From Sphingomonas flavalba (lineage in GTDB: Bacteria > Pseudomonadota > Alphaproteobacteria > Sphingomonadales > Sphingomonadaceae): a stretch of 64,000 nucleotides of DNA. The position numbers were made by a program, and so were the translations under genes. Position 1 is the stretch's first letter. Every line of letters begins with the position of its first letter. A model generated the notes under the pieces. The model searched no databases and was not told where the DNA came from. It saw only the letters and a list, made by a program, of their open reading frames with translations. Positions 44,547 to 53,785 of the stretch are shown in pieces. The DNA is taken from assembly GCF_004796535.1 (NCBI RefSeq), contig NZ_SPHY01000009.1, positions 1 through 64,000 of the forward strand, in the 5' to 3' direction.

Positions 44547-47039
44547 ATGGTCGATGCGATCCCCAGCAAGGTCCGGTTTCGCCTGCGGCGTGACGATGCG
44601 ATGGCAGCGTTGTCGCCATGGCTGGCAAAATGGTGGGTGAAGGCGCTGATCGGCGCAGTCGGCCTGTATCTGGTCGGCTGGCTGCTGATCTGGCTGTTGT
44701 TCGCGCGGGGACTGCCTTCTGTCGACAATCTGCGCACCTACGAACCACCGCTGCCGACCAACCTGCGCTCCGTCGACGGCACGCCGATCCACAGCTTCGC
44801 GCGCGAGCGGCGGGTGCAGTTGCGCTTCGACGAATATCCCAAGCTGCTGATCGACGCCTATGTCTCGGCGGAGGACCGGACCTTCTTTTCGCACGGCGGC
44901 GTCGACTATCCGGGCGTCGTCTCCGCGCTGATCTCGAACCTCAGCCGCTCCGGCCGTCCGGTCGGCGCGTCGACGATCACCCAGCAGGTGGCGAAGAACC
45001 TGCTACTGTCCAATGAACTGAGCTACAGCCGCAAGATCCGCGAGGCAATCCTCGCCTACCGGATCGAGGATGCGCTGACCAAGCAGCAGATCATCGAACT
45101 GTACCTCAATCAGATCTTCCTCGGCCGCAACGCCTATGGTGTACAGGCGGCGGCCCGCGCCTATTTCGACAAGGATGTCGACCAGCTCACCCTGCCCGAA
45201 ATCGCCTATCTCGCCATCCTGCCCAAGGCGCCGTCGAACTACGATCCGGAACGCCACACCGACCGCGCGCTTGCCCGGCGCAGCTATGTGCTGAACGAGA
45301 TGCAGCGCAACGGCTACATCACCCAGGCGCAGCTCGATGCCGCAAAGGCCGCCCCGCTCGGCACCGTCCGCCGCACCCAGCAGAAGTTCGAGAGCAACGG
45401 CGGCTACTTCATCGAAGCGGTCCGCCGCGAGCTGATCGACCGCTTCGGCGAAAGCGCACAGGACGGCCCACACAGCATCTATGCCGGCGGGCTATGGGTG
45501 CGCACCTCTCTCGATCCGCGGCTGCAGGACCTGGCGCAGACCGCATTGCAGGACGGGCTGGTCCGTTACGATAGCGGCCGCGGCTGGCACGGGGCGATCA
45601 AGACGATCGACGTATCGGGCGAATGGCCACGCGCGCTGGCCGGCCTCAACCTCGGCCTTTCCTACAGGAACTGGCAGATCGCCGTCGTCCTCTCGAAAGC
45701 GGGCAGCACCGCCACGATCGGCTTTGCCGACGGCACCACCGGCACGCTGCCCGCCTCCGCCGCCCAGATGCCGCGTTCCGGCACGCAGACGTCCGCTTTC
45801 CGGGCAATGAAGCCGGGCGACGTCATCGCCGTCGCGCCGGCGGGCGGCGGCTGGGCCTTGCGCGTGGTTCCGGCGATCTCCGGCGGCATGGTGGTGGAGG
45901 ATCCGCATACCGGCCGCATCTACGCGATGCAGGGCGGCTTCGACGCACGGCTGCACACGTTCAACAACGCCACCCAGGCGCTGCGCCAGCCGGGGTCGAC
46001 GATCAAGCCGTTCGTCTATGCTTCCGCGCTCGACCATGGCATGACCCCGGCGACGCTGATCGTCGACGGGCCGTTCTGCGTCTACCAGTCGGCGGCGCTC
46101 GGCCAGAAATGCTTCCGCAATTTCGGCAACAGCCGGGGCGCGGGACCGCAGACGATCCGCTGGGCGGTCGAGCAGTCGCGCAACCTGATGACGGTGCGCA
46201 CCGCCTCGCAGACCGGCATGCCCAACGTCGTCCAGACGATCAAGGCGATGGGGATCGGCAATTATTCGCCCTACTTGTCGATCGCGCTCGGCGCCGGCGA
46301 GACGACGGTGCTGCGGCTGACCAACGCCTATGCGATGCTGGTCAACCTGGGGCGGGAGCTGAAGCCGAGCCTGATCGACGTCGTCCAGGACCGTAACGGC
46401 AAGGTCATCTACCGTGCCGATCCCCGCCCCTGCCCGCGCTGCAACGCCAGGGATTGGGACGGCAAGCCGATGCCGCGCCCGCCGGTGCGCGGGCGTCAGG
46501 TGATGGACCCGATGACCGCCTACCAGATAGTTCATATCCTGGAAGGCGTCGTCCAGCGCGGCACCGCCGTCAGCTTGCGCGACCTCAATCGCCCGCTGAT
46601 GGGCAAGACGGGGACGACCAGCGGCCCGACCAACGTCTGGTTCGCCGGCGGCTCGCCCGACCTCGTCGCCGCGCTCTACATGGGCTACGACCAGCCGCGC
46701 TCGCTCGGCGGCTATGCCCAGGGCGGGACGATCGCCGCGCCGATCTTCAAGCAGTTCGCGCGAGAGGCGTTGAAGGACATGCCGATCGTGCCGTTCCGCG
46801 CCGCCCCCGGCGTCCGCATGGTCCGCATCGACCGCCGCTCCGGCCGCCGCGTCTACGGCGCCTGGCCGGGCAACGAGGCGCTGGCATCGGTCATATGGGA
46901 AGCGTTCAAGCCGGAAAGCGAGCCGCGCCGCACCATTCGCCGCGAGGAGATCGCCGAACGGGCAGACGACAAGGCCGGCGCGGTCAACACCCGCGCCCGC
47001 GACAGCGAGTTCCTTGAGCGCGAAGGCGGTATCTACTAA
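44547..47039 (+). CDS. mrcA: Penicillin-binding protein 1A
   Basis: 830-aa bifunctional class A PBP. One N-terminal transmembrane helix (about 33-54), GT51 transglycosylase domain with catalytic E109 in [14 protein letters not shown] and [13 protein letters not shown], a linker, and the transpeptidase with S484-T-I-K, SxN in the SRN of EQSRNLMT, and K687-T-G-T. It polymerises and cross-links peptidoglycan at the inner membrane. The start could be ATG 44547 or ATG 44601. prfB follows 61 bp later. Confidence 0.95.
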   Translation: MVDAIPSKVRFRLRRDDAMAALSPWLAKWWVKALIGAVGLYLVGWLLIWLLFARGLPSVDNLRTYEPPLPTNLRSVDGTPIHSFARERRVQLRFDEYPKLLIDAYVSAEDRTFFSHGGVDYPGVVSALISNLSRSGRPVGASTITQQVAKNLLLSNELSYSRKIREAILAYRIEDALTKQQIIELYLNQIFLGRNAYGVQAAARAYFDKDVDQLTLPEIAYLAILPKAPSNYDPERHTDRALARRSYVLNEMQRNGYITQAQLDAAKAAPLGTVRRTQQKFESNGGYFIEAVRRELIDRFGESAQDGPHSIYAGGLWVRTSLDPRLQDLAQTALQDGLVRYDSGRGWHGAIKTIDVSGEWPRALAGLNLGLSYRNWQIAVVLSKAGSTATIGFADGTTGTLPASAAQMPRSGTQTSAFRAMKPGDVIAVAPAGGGWALRVVPAISGGMVVEDPHTGRIYAMQGGFDARLHTFNNATQALRQPGSTIKPFVYASALDHGMTPATLIVDGPFCVYQSAALGQKCFRNFGNSRGAGPQTIRWAVEQSRNLMTVRTASQTGMPNVVQTIKAMGIGNYSPYLSIALGAGETTVLRLTNAYAMLVNLGRELKPSLIDVVQDRNGKVIYRADPRPCPRCNARDWDGKPMPRPPVRGRQVMDPMTAYQIVHILEGVVQRGTAVSLRDLNRPLMGKTGTTSGPTNVWFAGGSPDLVAALYMGYDQPRSLGGYAQGGTIAAPIFKQFAREALKDMPIVPFRAAPGVRMVRIDRRSGRRVYGAWPGNEALASVIWEAFKPESEPRRTIRREEIAERADDKAGAVNTRARDSEFLEREGGIY

Positions 47040-47100
47040 AGCGCGCGTCCACCCGGCGCCAGGCGGTCCAGGCGCGCGTATATTTTTTGGAGACGTCCCG

Positions 47101-48228
47101 ATGCGCGCCGAAGCGCAAGCCCATGTCGATCAGATCAAGGATGCGCTGGCCCTGCTCCGCCGCTTCCTGGACTGGGACCGCGCGCTCAAGCGCCTTGATG
47201 AACTGAACGCCCGGGTCGAGGATCAGGCGCTGTGGGACAATCCGCGCGCCGCGCAGGAGGTGATGCGCGAACGCCGCCGCCTCGACGAGGCGATCACCGC
47301 CACCCGCGCGATCGGCTCCGAGCTGGACGACACGGTCGAACTGATGGAGATGGCGGAGGCCGAAGGCGACGAGGCGCTGGTCGACGACGCGATCGCCAGC
47401 CTGGCCGACCTTGCCGCCCGCGCGGAAAAGGACAAGGTCGCCGCGCTACTCGCCGGCGAGGCCGATGCCAACGACACCTATATCGAGGTCAACGCCGGCG
47501 CCGGCGGCACCGAAAGCCAGGACTGGGCCGGCATGCTGCAACGCATGTATACCCGCTGGGGCGAACGCCACGGTATGAAGGTGGAACTGGTCGACCACCA
47601 CGCCGGCGAGCAGGCCGGGATCAAGTCCGCGACGCTGATGCTGAAGGGCGAGAACGCCTACGGCTATGCCAAGACCGAAAGCGGCGTCCACCGCCTCGTC
47701 CGCATCTCGCCCTACGACAGCTCGGCGCGGCGCCACACCAGCTTCGCCTCGGTCTGGGTCTATCCGGTCGTCGACGAGAATATCGACATCGAGATCGTCG
47801 AGAGCGATCTGCGCATCGACACCTATCGCGCATCGGGCGCCGGCGGCCAGCACATCAACACCACCGATTCGGCGGTCCGCATCACCCACGTCCCGACCGG
47901 CATCGTTGTCCAGTGCCAGAACCAGCGTTCGCAGCACAAGAACAAGGCGGAGGCGTACAACCAGCTCCGCGCCCGCCTCTACGAAGCGGAGCTGCAACGC
48001 CGCGAAGCAGAGGCCAACGCCACCAACGCGACCAAGACCGACATTGGCTGGGGTCACCAGATCCGCAGCTACGTCCTCCAGCCCTATCAGCTGGTCAAGG
48101 ACCTGCGCACCGGCGTCACCTCCACCGCGCCCGGCGACGTGCTCGACGGCGACCTCGACCGCTTCATGGCCGCCGCCCTGTCGCAGCGCGTGACCGGCGA
48201 AACGGTCGAGGTCGAGGACGTGGACTGA
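47101..48228 (+). CDS. prfB: Peptide chain release factor 2
   Basis: 375-aa RF2, releasing at UGA and UAA. The catalytic GGQ is at 248-250 ([17 protein letters not shown]). The codon-reading tripeptide, SPF in E. coli RF2, reads S203-P-Y205 here ([15 protein letters not shown]). There is no programmed frameshift: the gene is one open frame. GGAG precedes ATG 47101; an in-frame upstream start in the spacer lacks support. Confidence 0.96.
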   Translation: MRAEAQAHVDQIKDALALLRRFLDWDRALKRLDELNARVEDQALWDNPRAAQEVMRERRRLDEAITATRAIGSELDDTVELMEMAEAEGDEALVDDAIASLADLAARAEKDKVAALLAGEADANDTYIEVNAGAGGTESQDWAGMLQRMYTRWGERHGMKVELVDHHAGEQAGIKSATLMLKGENAYGYAKTESGVHRLVRISPYDSSARRHTSFASVWVYPVVDENIDIEIVESDLRIDTYRASGAGGQHINTTDSAVRITHVPTGIVVQCQNQRSQHKNKAEAYNQLRARLYEAELQRREAEANATNATKTDIGWGHQIRSYVLQPYQLVKDLRTGVTSTAPGDVLDGDLDRFMAAALSQRVTGETVEVEDVD

Positions 48229-48236
48229 CACCCGCC

Positions 48237-49130
48237 ATGCTGCGCGCCCTCTCCCCTCCCACCGGCCCCGCCACCCGGCCCGGTCCCTCGACTGCGCTCG
48301 GGACGGACGGTCTAGGGCTACGCTATCGTCCCCACGCCCTTCCCACCACCGCTTCCCCAACCCGTCCATCCCGAGCGCAGTCGAGGGACGCACAAGCCAC
48401 CCCCGGCCGCGCGCGAAAGGCCGCCCGCCAATCCGCGGCCACCCTCGCCCTGCTCCTGCTCGCCGCCTGCAAGATGGCCCCGCCCAGCGGCGAGGTCACC
48501 CATGGCGACGCCTTCCCAGCCGCCGACCGCCCGGTCGCGCCGATCGTCTCCAGCCGCTGGTCGACCGAGGAAGCGCGCGACCGGCTGAGCGAGGCGGCGG
48601 CGGTGATGGACCGCGCCGGGATAGAGCCGGGCATGACCGTCGCCGACATCGGCGCCGGCGAAGGCTATTACACCATCCGCCTTGCCGCCCGCGTCGGGCC
48701 GAAGGGCCGGGTGCTGGCACAGGACATCGTCCCCAAGGTCCACGACATGCTGGCGGAGCGGGTCAATCGCGAACGGCTCGACAATGTCAGCGTCAAGCTG
48801 GGCGAGCCGGCCAACCCGAAGCTGCCGGCCAACAGCTTCGACCGCATCCTGATGGTCCACATGTACCACGAGATCGGGTCGCCCTACGAATTCCTGTGGA
48901 ATCTCCGTCCGGCGCTGCGTCCCGGTGGCCGGGTGATCGTTGTCGACGCCAACCGCCCGACCGACCGTCACGGCACCCCGCCCGCCCTGCTCGCCTGCGA
49001 ATTCGCCGCCGTCGGCTACCGCCGCGTCGACGATCGGGCGATGCCCAAGGCCGGCGGCTATCTCGCCGCATTCGAAGCGGTCGGCCCCCGCCCCGCGCCG
49101 CAAGCCATCCGTCCCTGCCGTCTCGACTGA
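48237..49130 (+). CDS. Lipoprotein-type SAM methyltransferase with repeat-disrupted 5' end
   Basis: The catalytic part is a class I SAM methyltransferase: VADIGAGEGYYTIRLA, FDRILMVHMYHEI, LRPGGRVIVVDAN. Before it is a lipoprotein signal SAATLALLLLAAC with the acylated Cys at residue 78, so the enzyme would be periplasmic and membrane-anchored. About 65 residues precede that signal because a palindromic repeat (48283-48389) lies in frame inside the 5' end. No ATG or GTG sits between repeat and signal, so ATG 48237 (297 aa) is the only clear start; export may be impaired. Targets unknown. Confidence 0.75.
   Translation: MLRALSPPTGPATRPGPSTALGTDGLGLRYRPHALPTTASPTRPSRAQSRDAQATPGRARKAARQSAATLALLLLAACKMAPPSGEVTHGDAFPAADRPVAPIVSSRWSTEEARDRLSEAAAVMDRAGIEPGMTVADIGAGEGYYTIRLAARVGPKGRVLAQDIVPKVHDMLAERVNRERLDNVSVKLGEPANPKLPANSFDRILMVHMYHEIGSPYEFLWNLRPALRPGGRVIVVDANRPTDRHGTPPALLACEFAAVGYRRVDDRAMPKAGGYLAAFEAVGPRPAPQAIRPCRLD
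48283..48389. repeat. Sphingomonad-type dispersed palindromic repeat pair
   Basis: Left arm 48283-48310 (GTCCCTCGACTGCGCTCGGG...) is nearly identical to the reverse complement of 48362-48389 (one mismatch over about 26 bp). The pair encloses about 50 bp. Repeats with this TCGACTGCGCTCGGGA core are, from general knowledge, common in sphingomonad genomes. Confidence 0.75.
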
Positions 49131-49200
49131 CCGCCGGGCTGGCGCGCGACGGATATCGGGTAGATCCGCGTTCCGCCTCGGGTCGCCTCCGCCTTGGGCG

Positions 49201-49599
49201 CTACAGCAGGCCGCAGGCGCGGAAGCTTGACCAGCGAGTCCCGGCGATAACCAGATGGTCGACAAGCCGCACGCCGACCTGGCGGGCAATGGCCGCCAGA
49301 CAGGCGGTGGTATCGAGGTCGACGGTGCTCGGGGTCGCATCGCCGCCGGGGTGATTATGGGCCAGCATGATGGCCGCGCAATCCAGCGCCAGCGCGTCGG
49401 CGATGATCCGCCGCACCGGCAGGGTTATCGCCGCGTGATGCCCGGAGTAGCCCAGCCTCACGCCGGCCAGTTGCGTATCGGCCGCCAGATAGGCGACGGC
49501 GAGCATCTCCCGCCGCGCCCGCCCAATGCCCGCGAACAACGCATAAAGGTCATCCGGTCGCTCGATCGCGCGCATGCCGGTGCTTTGCATCGCCGCCAT
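49201..49599 (-). CDS. JAB/RadC-like protein, short form
   Basis: 132-aa protein matching only the C-terminal JAB (MPN+) domain of RadC: LAHNHPGGDATPSTVDLD holds the HxH and Asp metal ligands and VGVRLVDHLVIAG follows. The N-terminal helix-hairpin-helix domain of normal RadC (about 225 aa) is missing. The frame is open 69 codons upstream but that part resembles nothing. Start set at ATG 49599 (MAAMQSTGMRAIE); ATG 49674 is an alternative. It could be a sphingomonad short family or a remnant. Confidence 0.7.
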   Translation of the reverse strand: MAAMQSTGMRAIERPDDLYALFAGIGRARREMLAVAYLAADTQLAGVRLGYSGHHAAITLPVRRIIADALALDCAAIMLAHNHPGGDATPSTVDLDTTACLAAIARQVGVRLVDHLVIAGTRWSSFRACGLL

Positions 49600-49933
49600 G
49601 CCGTCATCATCATCGCCGCCGACCCGCTCTCGAAGCGGGGGCCGCTCCGTTACAGAGCGATCGGGGCAGAACATCTCCCGTTTCGGACAGATCTCCGCAT
49701 GCGCGCCACATGGCCCGCGCCTTTCTCCAAGGCGGCCCGGCCCCTGCGCCCTCGGGCAGGAACGAAAGCCATCCGTCCCCCGAAAAGCAACTGCATTGGG
49801 CGTCAATCGGCAGCTTCAAACCAGCGCGTTCCGTTAATGGCGACGGAACGCCCTGCCGACACTCCGCAAGCCCCTCTCATTCACGGGAGGGGTTGGGATG
49901 GGGCCATTCTTTAACGCCTGCCCGCCCCTATCC
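49600..49933. other. Gene-free spacer with a terminator-like repeat
   Basis: 334 bp with no gene I can support beyond a possible 5' extension of the JAB gene. CCCCTC (49871-49876) pairs with GAGGGG (49887-49892) in a CCCCTCTCATTCACGGGAGG-type hairpin, followed by TTGGGATGGGG. It lies about 40 bp past the ydbL stop and may end the ydbH-ynbE-ydbL transcript; similar short repeats are frequent in GC-rich proteobacteria. Confidence 0.5.
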
Positions 49934-50314
49934 TCACACGCAGCGCGGGTCGCGCTCCGGCTGAGCGGCAGTCCGCGTTTTCCATTCGCCGTTCGGCGAC
50001 AGGTATTTCTCGCCCGGTACGGTCTGCAAGATCAGGTTGCAACCGCTGGTGAACGCCATCTGTTCGACGGTGGCGCCGGCGGCGGCGCTCGCCGTGTATT
50101 TCGCCTTGCGCTGGATGTTGATGTTGTTGACCAGCGCGCGCAGCGTCGGCGTCGCGGCGCCGACGATGCCGAGATAGCCGTCCGGCTGCTCGCCGACCTG
50201 CCCGGCGGTGCGTGCCGCCTGATAGGCCGGGTCGCGCTGGGCCAGCGCCATGCCGGATGTCAGGGCCATCGCGGCCCCGGCGGCGATCAGTGTCAGTGTT
50301 CCGAATGTCTTCAT
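49934..50314 (-). CDS. ydbL: YdbL family (DUF1318) periplasmic protein
   Basis: 126-aa protein. Signal peptide MKTFGTLTLIAAGAAMALTS with cleavage near ALA-Q, then the DUF1318 core: DGYLGIVGAATPTLRALVNN, NIQRKAKYTASAAAGATVEQ and a cysteine-containing end. Genetics in E. coli place YdbL as a modulator of the YdbH-YnbE lipid-transfer bridge. Start overlaps the ynbE stop (TGATG). Confidence 0.88.
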   Translation of the reverse strand: MKTFGTLTLIAAGAAMALTSGMALAQRDPAYQAARTAGQVGEQPDGYLGIVGAATPTLRALVNNINIQRKAKYTASAAAGATVEQMAFTSGCNLILQTVPGEKYLSPNGEWKTRTAAQPERDPRCV

Positions 50315-50556
50315 CAGAAAATCCCCGGATTGGCCTGGATCAACGATTTCGCCTCCCCATCCAGCCGATAGACGACCTGCTGGGTGACGTTGATGTTGAG
50401 GTTGATCTCGATCGGCTTGTCCGGCGCGCTGACGTTGACGCATCCCCCGGTCAGGGCGGCGGCGGCCGCCAGCACGGCACCCGGCAAGAGCCTTTCGATC
50501 CACCAGACTGTCCGTCTCCTCATCGTCGTTGTCGATCCTGCGAATGGCATTGGCAC
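50314..50556 (-). CDS. ynbE: YnbE family lipoprotein
   Basis: 80-aa outer-membrane lipoprotein: lipobox TGGC with Cys 39, then CVNVSAPDKPIEINLNINV and VVYRLDGEAKSLIQANPGIF, which define YnbE. It forms stacked beta strands that join the C-terminus of YdbH in E. coli. ATG 50556 has AGGA 8 nt upstream; ATG 50523 (MRRRTVWW) gives a more usual signal peptide of 27 residues. Confidence 0.9.
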   Translation of the reverse strand: MPMPFAGSTTTMRRRTVWWIERLLPGAVLAAAAALTGGCVNVSAPDKPIEINLNINVTQQVVYRLDGEAKSLIQANPGIF

Positions 50557-50565
50557 GGTCCTGAT

Positions 50566-53500
50566 TTAGCGGGGCTGAACGGGTTCGGGTGGGCGATTGC
50601 GCTTTTCCTGCTCCTCCAGCAGCGCCGGCAGATTGCGTTCGATCAGCCGGGCCGGATCGTAGAGGGACTGCGCCGAATCGATCAACTGTCGAAATGGCGC
50701 GGCAATCCGCACATTGAATACCAGCGGCAGCGTCTGCAGCCGGTCGAGCAGGAAATTCCGCTTCGTTCCCTCGCCCTGGCGGATGCCTGCGAAGCGGACC
50801 TCGGTGATCACCTCCCCGGCCAGCGCGCCGTTCATCACGATCGCCAGGTCGCGGTAGCGCAGCGACTTCAGCGACTGGAAGGCCAGGTTGCCCCAGAAAC
50901 CCAGATCCTCCTGGCTGACCTCGCCGACATAGGCAAGCGTACCGCCGCCTTCCGACCGCACGTTCAGCCGGCCGTTCTCGATCCGCCCGCCATCGGCGTT
51001 GAACACGATCGGCAGGGTGCCGTCGAACGTGCCGGTCGCGTTCAGGTTCTTGAAGTCGAACTGCTGGAGGAACTGGCCGGCATCCATCCCGGTGATGCGG
51101 AAGGTCATTCGCCGGTCCTGCGGCGTGCTGAAATCGAGCAGCGTCGGTTCAAGCACCAGCTCGCCACCGGCGAAAGGCCAGCGGCCTTCCTCCACCCGCA
51201 CCCGCGCACCGGGTAGCGTCTGGTAACGGATGGTACCGTCGTTGACGGCAATGCCGGGGTTGATCGTGCGGACCGCCGCCACCTGCCCCGGCGCGCTCTC
51301 CAGGCTCAGCAGGTCGGTGAAACGGATGGTGCCGGCGATGCCGCTGACCGGGCCGAGCGCCGCCGCCAGGTCGGTGCCGTCGGTGCGGAAGGCGCCCGTG
51401 CTGGTCACCCCGTCCGGCGTCCAGGCGATATGCCCGTCGCCACTGACGATGCCGACGACATCGGCGATGACGCCGAAGGTCAGTGGCGTCAGCTCGTCGG
51501 GCTGGAACGCCTTGTCGAAGGTGATGCCGGGCACCGCCAGGTCGGCATGCCCCGCCCCGCTGCCGAGATCATGGACGATCGACACGTCGGAAACGAAAAT
51601 CCCTTTGTCGGGGTGAACCAGCCGCCCGCTCACGGCAATCCGCCCGCCGGCCAGCGTCAGCGCGACATCCCGCCCGGCCAGCGGCACGAAGCGCGGCGCC
51701 TCCGCCGCATCGGCGACCGTCAGCGCGCCGCCGACCACCAGCCGCCCGTCGCGCAGCGCCCATGTCCCGTCCGCCGCCGACATCACCAGCGGCACGTTGG
51801 CGATCGCGCCGGCGCCGCCGGTGAAGCCGCCGGCCGGCACGCCGTCGAACCGCCCGTCAACGGTGGCGAAGCGCAGGTGCGTCGTCTCCGCCCCCGCGCC
51901 GATCCGCACCGCCGGCGCCGCCAGCCGGAACCGCCGCTCGCCCAGCCGCAGCTCTGCCCGCTCGGCGGCCAGCGTCACCGGCGCTTCGCCCATGCGCCCG
52001 GCCAGATGCACCGCGTTCAGCGCCATGCCGCCGCCCAGCCGGTCACCGTCGAGCACGATCAGCCCGCCGTCGACCGGGCAGAGCGGCAGCCGGGCATCGC
52101 TCAGCACCAACCCGGCCGCCGCCAGCCGCCCAAGGCTCAGCGCCGCGCAGCTCCGGTTGACGGCAAAGCGCGTCCGCCCGTCCCATTCGGCCGCGATCGG
52201 CAGGGTCAGCCCCTCGACCCGTCCGTCGCCCAGCGGCCCCGACAACGTCGCCGTCGTCGTCACCCGCATCCCGCGCCCCGCCGCCGCCAGCCGCACCGGC
52301 GTCAACGCCAGCCGCGCGCCACCCGCCGCATAAGGCTGCATGACGATCGAACCGGTCACCGGCGCGTCGGCCCGCGCCCGCACCAGCTCCGCCCGCGCAT
52401 CGGGCAGCCCGCCGCCGCCGCTGGTCACCGTCGCCGCGATCCGCGTTTCGCCCCCCGGCCAGGCATAGCGGACCCCGCCGCCGCCCAGCGTCAGCCGCGC
52501 GCCGGTCGCCGCGACCAATGCCAACCGCCGGACGGTCACCACCCCGCGCGCGCCGGAGGACTCGACCGTCACCGCCCCGTCCATCGCGAAATCCCGCGCC
52601 GCACCGGCCAACGCCCCGGCCAGCCGGTCGGCGAGCGGCCCGACCGGCGTTCCCGGCCCCGTCGCGCCGAACGCCACGATCGCGCGGTGCCGTACCGTAT
52701 CCAGCGCGCCGTGCTCCGCGCCGACCCGTCCATCGAACCGCACGCCGCGTGGCGACAGGCTGTAGCGGCCGTCGACCCGAAGCGCCTTGCCGGAAAGCAC
52801 TGCCGTCCCGAACGCCCCGGCGGCCAGCCGCACCGCACCGGCGGTGCCATCCGCGCCACCGGCGAAGCTGACCTGCCCGGCAATCGGCGCCAGCCGCCCG
52901 GCCGTGTGGCTGGCGCCCGCCGCCTTCACCAGCGCGGCCCCACGCCACCGCGTCAGGTCCGCGGCCAGCGTCGCGGCCAGATCCAGCGTCGGCGCGCGCA
53001 GCACCGCGTCACCGCAGGCCAGCGCCGCCGCATTCACCGGCCCCCGCAGCACCGGCCGCGCGCGATCGATGCGCAGCGCCAGCGCGGCGGTCAGCCCGGT
53101 CGCCGCGCAATCCCCGCTCGCCAGCCGCGGCGCCCGCGCCTCCAGCCGCCCGGCAAAGTCGCCATCCAGCCGCCCCTGCCCGCTCAGCCGCAGCACCGCC
53201 GGCCCATAAGGCGTGGCCAGCATCGCCCGCCCGTCCGCCACGGCAAGGTGTATCGCCGGCAGGGCAAAGGGCTTGCCGGACGGCGCCGGCAGCAGCTTGT
53301 CGATCGCCCCCATCGACAGCGTGCCATCCGCCGCCAGCTTCGCGTTCAGCCGCACCCGTCCGGCGCGGATCGCCGCGACATAGGGGCCGGACCAGCCGAT
53401 CGCGGTGCGAATCTCCACCCAGTCGGCAATAAGGTCGGGCCGCGCAGGGTCGCCGATCACGACATCGGTCAGCCGCTGGCGCGACGGACCAAGCGCGGCG

Positions 53501-53706
53501 ATCCGGTAGCGCGCCGCTACCCCGCGCTCGGCGAGCATCCGGTCGACATAACCAGAGGCGATCGGTCGGCGCTGCATCCACAGCAGGGCCAGCGCCGCCA
53601 GCACGATCAGCGCCAGCACCGCGATCCGCCGCGTCCATCGCCCGCCCGGCAGCTTGCGCCCCGGCGCGGCCGGCCCGGCTTCCGGGTCCTCCGTCTGGTC
53701 CGCCAT
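50566..53706 (-). CDS. ydbH: YdbH family AsmA-like intermembrane lipid transport protein
   Basis: 1046-aa protein with one N-terminal membrane helix (RRIAVLALIVLAALALLWMQ) and a very long beta-rich periplasmic part of the AsmA-like/TamB-like group. The C-terminal domain is diagnostic: GMDAGQFLQQFDFKNLNATG, FDGTLPIVFNADGGRIENG and GEVITEVRFAGIRQGEGTK. These proteins are thought to form a hydrophobic groove for phospholipid passage to the outer membrane, in E. coli redundantly with TamB and YhdP. Start at ATG 53706; in-frame GTGs lie upstream. The stop is 9 bp before ynbE. Confidence 0.92.
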   Translation of the reverse strand: MADQTEDPEAGPAAPGRKLPGGRWTRRIAVLALIVLAALALLWMQRRPIASGYVDRMLAERGVAARYRIAALGPSRQRLTDVVIGDPARPDLIADWVEIRTAIGWSGPYVAAIRAGRVRLNAKLAADGTLSMGAIDKLLPAPSGKPFALPAIHLAVADGRAMLATPYGPAVLRLSGQGRLDGDFAGRLEARAPRLASGDCAATGLTAALALRIDRARPVLRGPVNAAALACGDAVLRAPTLDLAATLAADLTRWRGAALVKAAGASHTAGRLAPIAGQVSFAGGADGTAGAVRLAAGAFGTAVLSGKALRVDGRYSLSPRGVRFDGRVGAEHGALDTVRHRAIVAFGATGPGTPVGPLADRLAGALAGAARDFAMDGAVTVESSGARGVVTVRRLALVAATGARLTLGGGGVRYAWPGGETRIAATVTSGGGGLPDARAELVRARADAPVTGSIVMQPYAAGGARLALTPVRLAAAGRGMRVTTTATLSGPLGDGRVEGLTLPIAAEWDGRTRFAVNRSCAALSLGRLAAAGLVLSDARLPLCPVDGGLIVLDGDRLGGGMALNAVHLAGRMGEAPVTLAAERAELRLGERRFRLAAPAVRIGAGAETTHLRFATVDGRFDGVPAGGFTGGAGAIANVPLVMSAADGTWALRDGRLVVGGALTVADAAEAPRFVPLAGRDVALTLAGGRIAVSGRLVHPDKGIFVSDVSIVHDLGSGAGHADLAVPGITFDKAFQPDELTPLTFGVIADVVGIVSGDGHIAWTPDGVTSTGAFRTDGTDLAAALGPVSGIAGTIRFTDLLSLESAPGQVAAVRTINPGIAVNDGTIRYQTLPGARVRVEEGRWPFAGGELVLEPTLLDFSTPQDRRMTFRITGMDAGQFLQQFDFKNLNATGTFDGTLPIVFNADGGRIENGRLNVRSEGGGTLAYVGEVSQEDLGFWGNLAFQSLKSLRYRDLAIVMNGALAGEVITEVRFAGIRQGEGTKRNFLLDRLQTLPLVFNVRIAAPFRQLIDSAQSLYDPARLIERNLPALLEEQEKRNRPPEPVQPR

Positions 53707-53785
53707 CACGCGCCGCACGCCTCACACATCCGTACCAGCATAGAGCCGCCACCGCGCCGCGCAATCATGCCCGCTCCGGCGCCCC

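Noticed and set aside
47101-47300. Search for an E. coli-type programmed frameshift in prfB
   Set aside because: The gene is a single continuous frame without an internal early stop.
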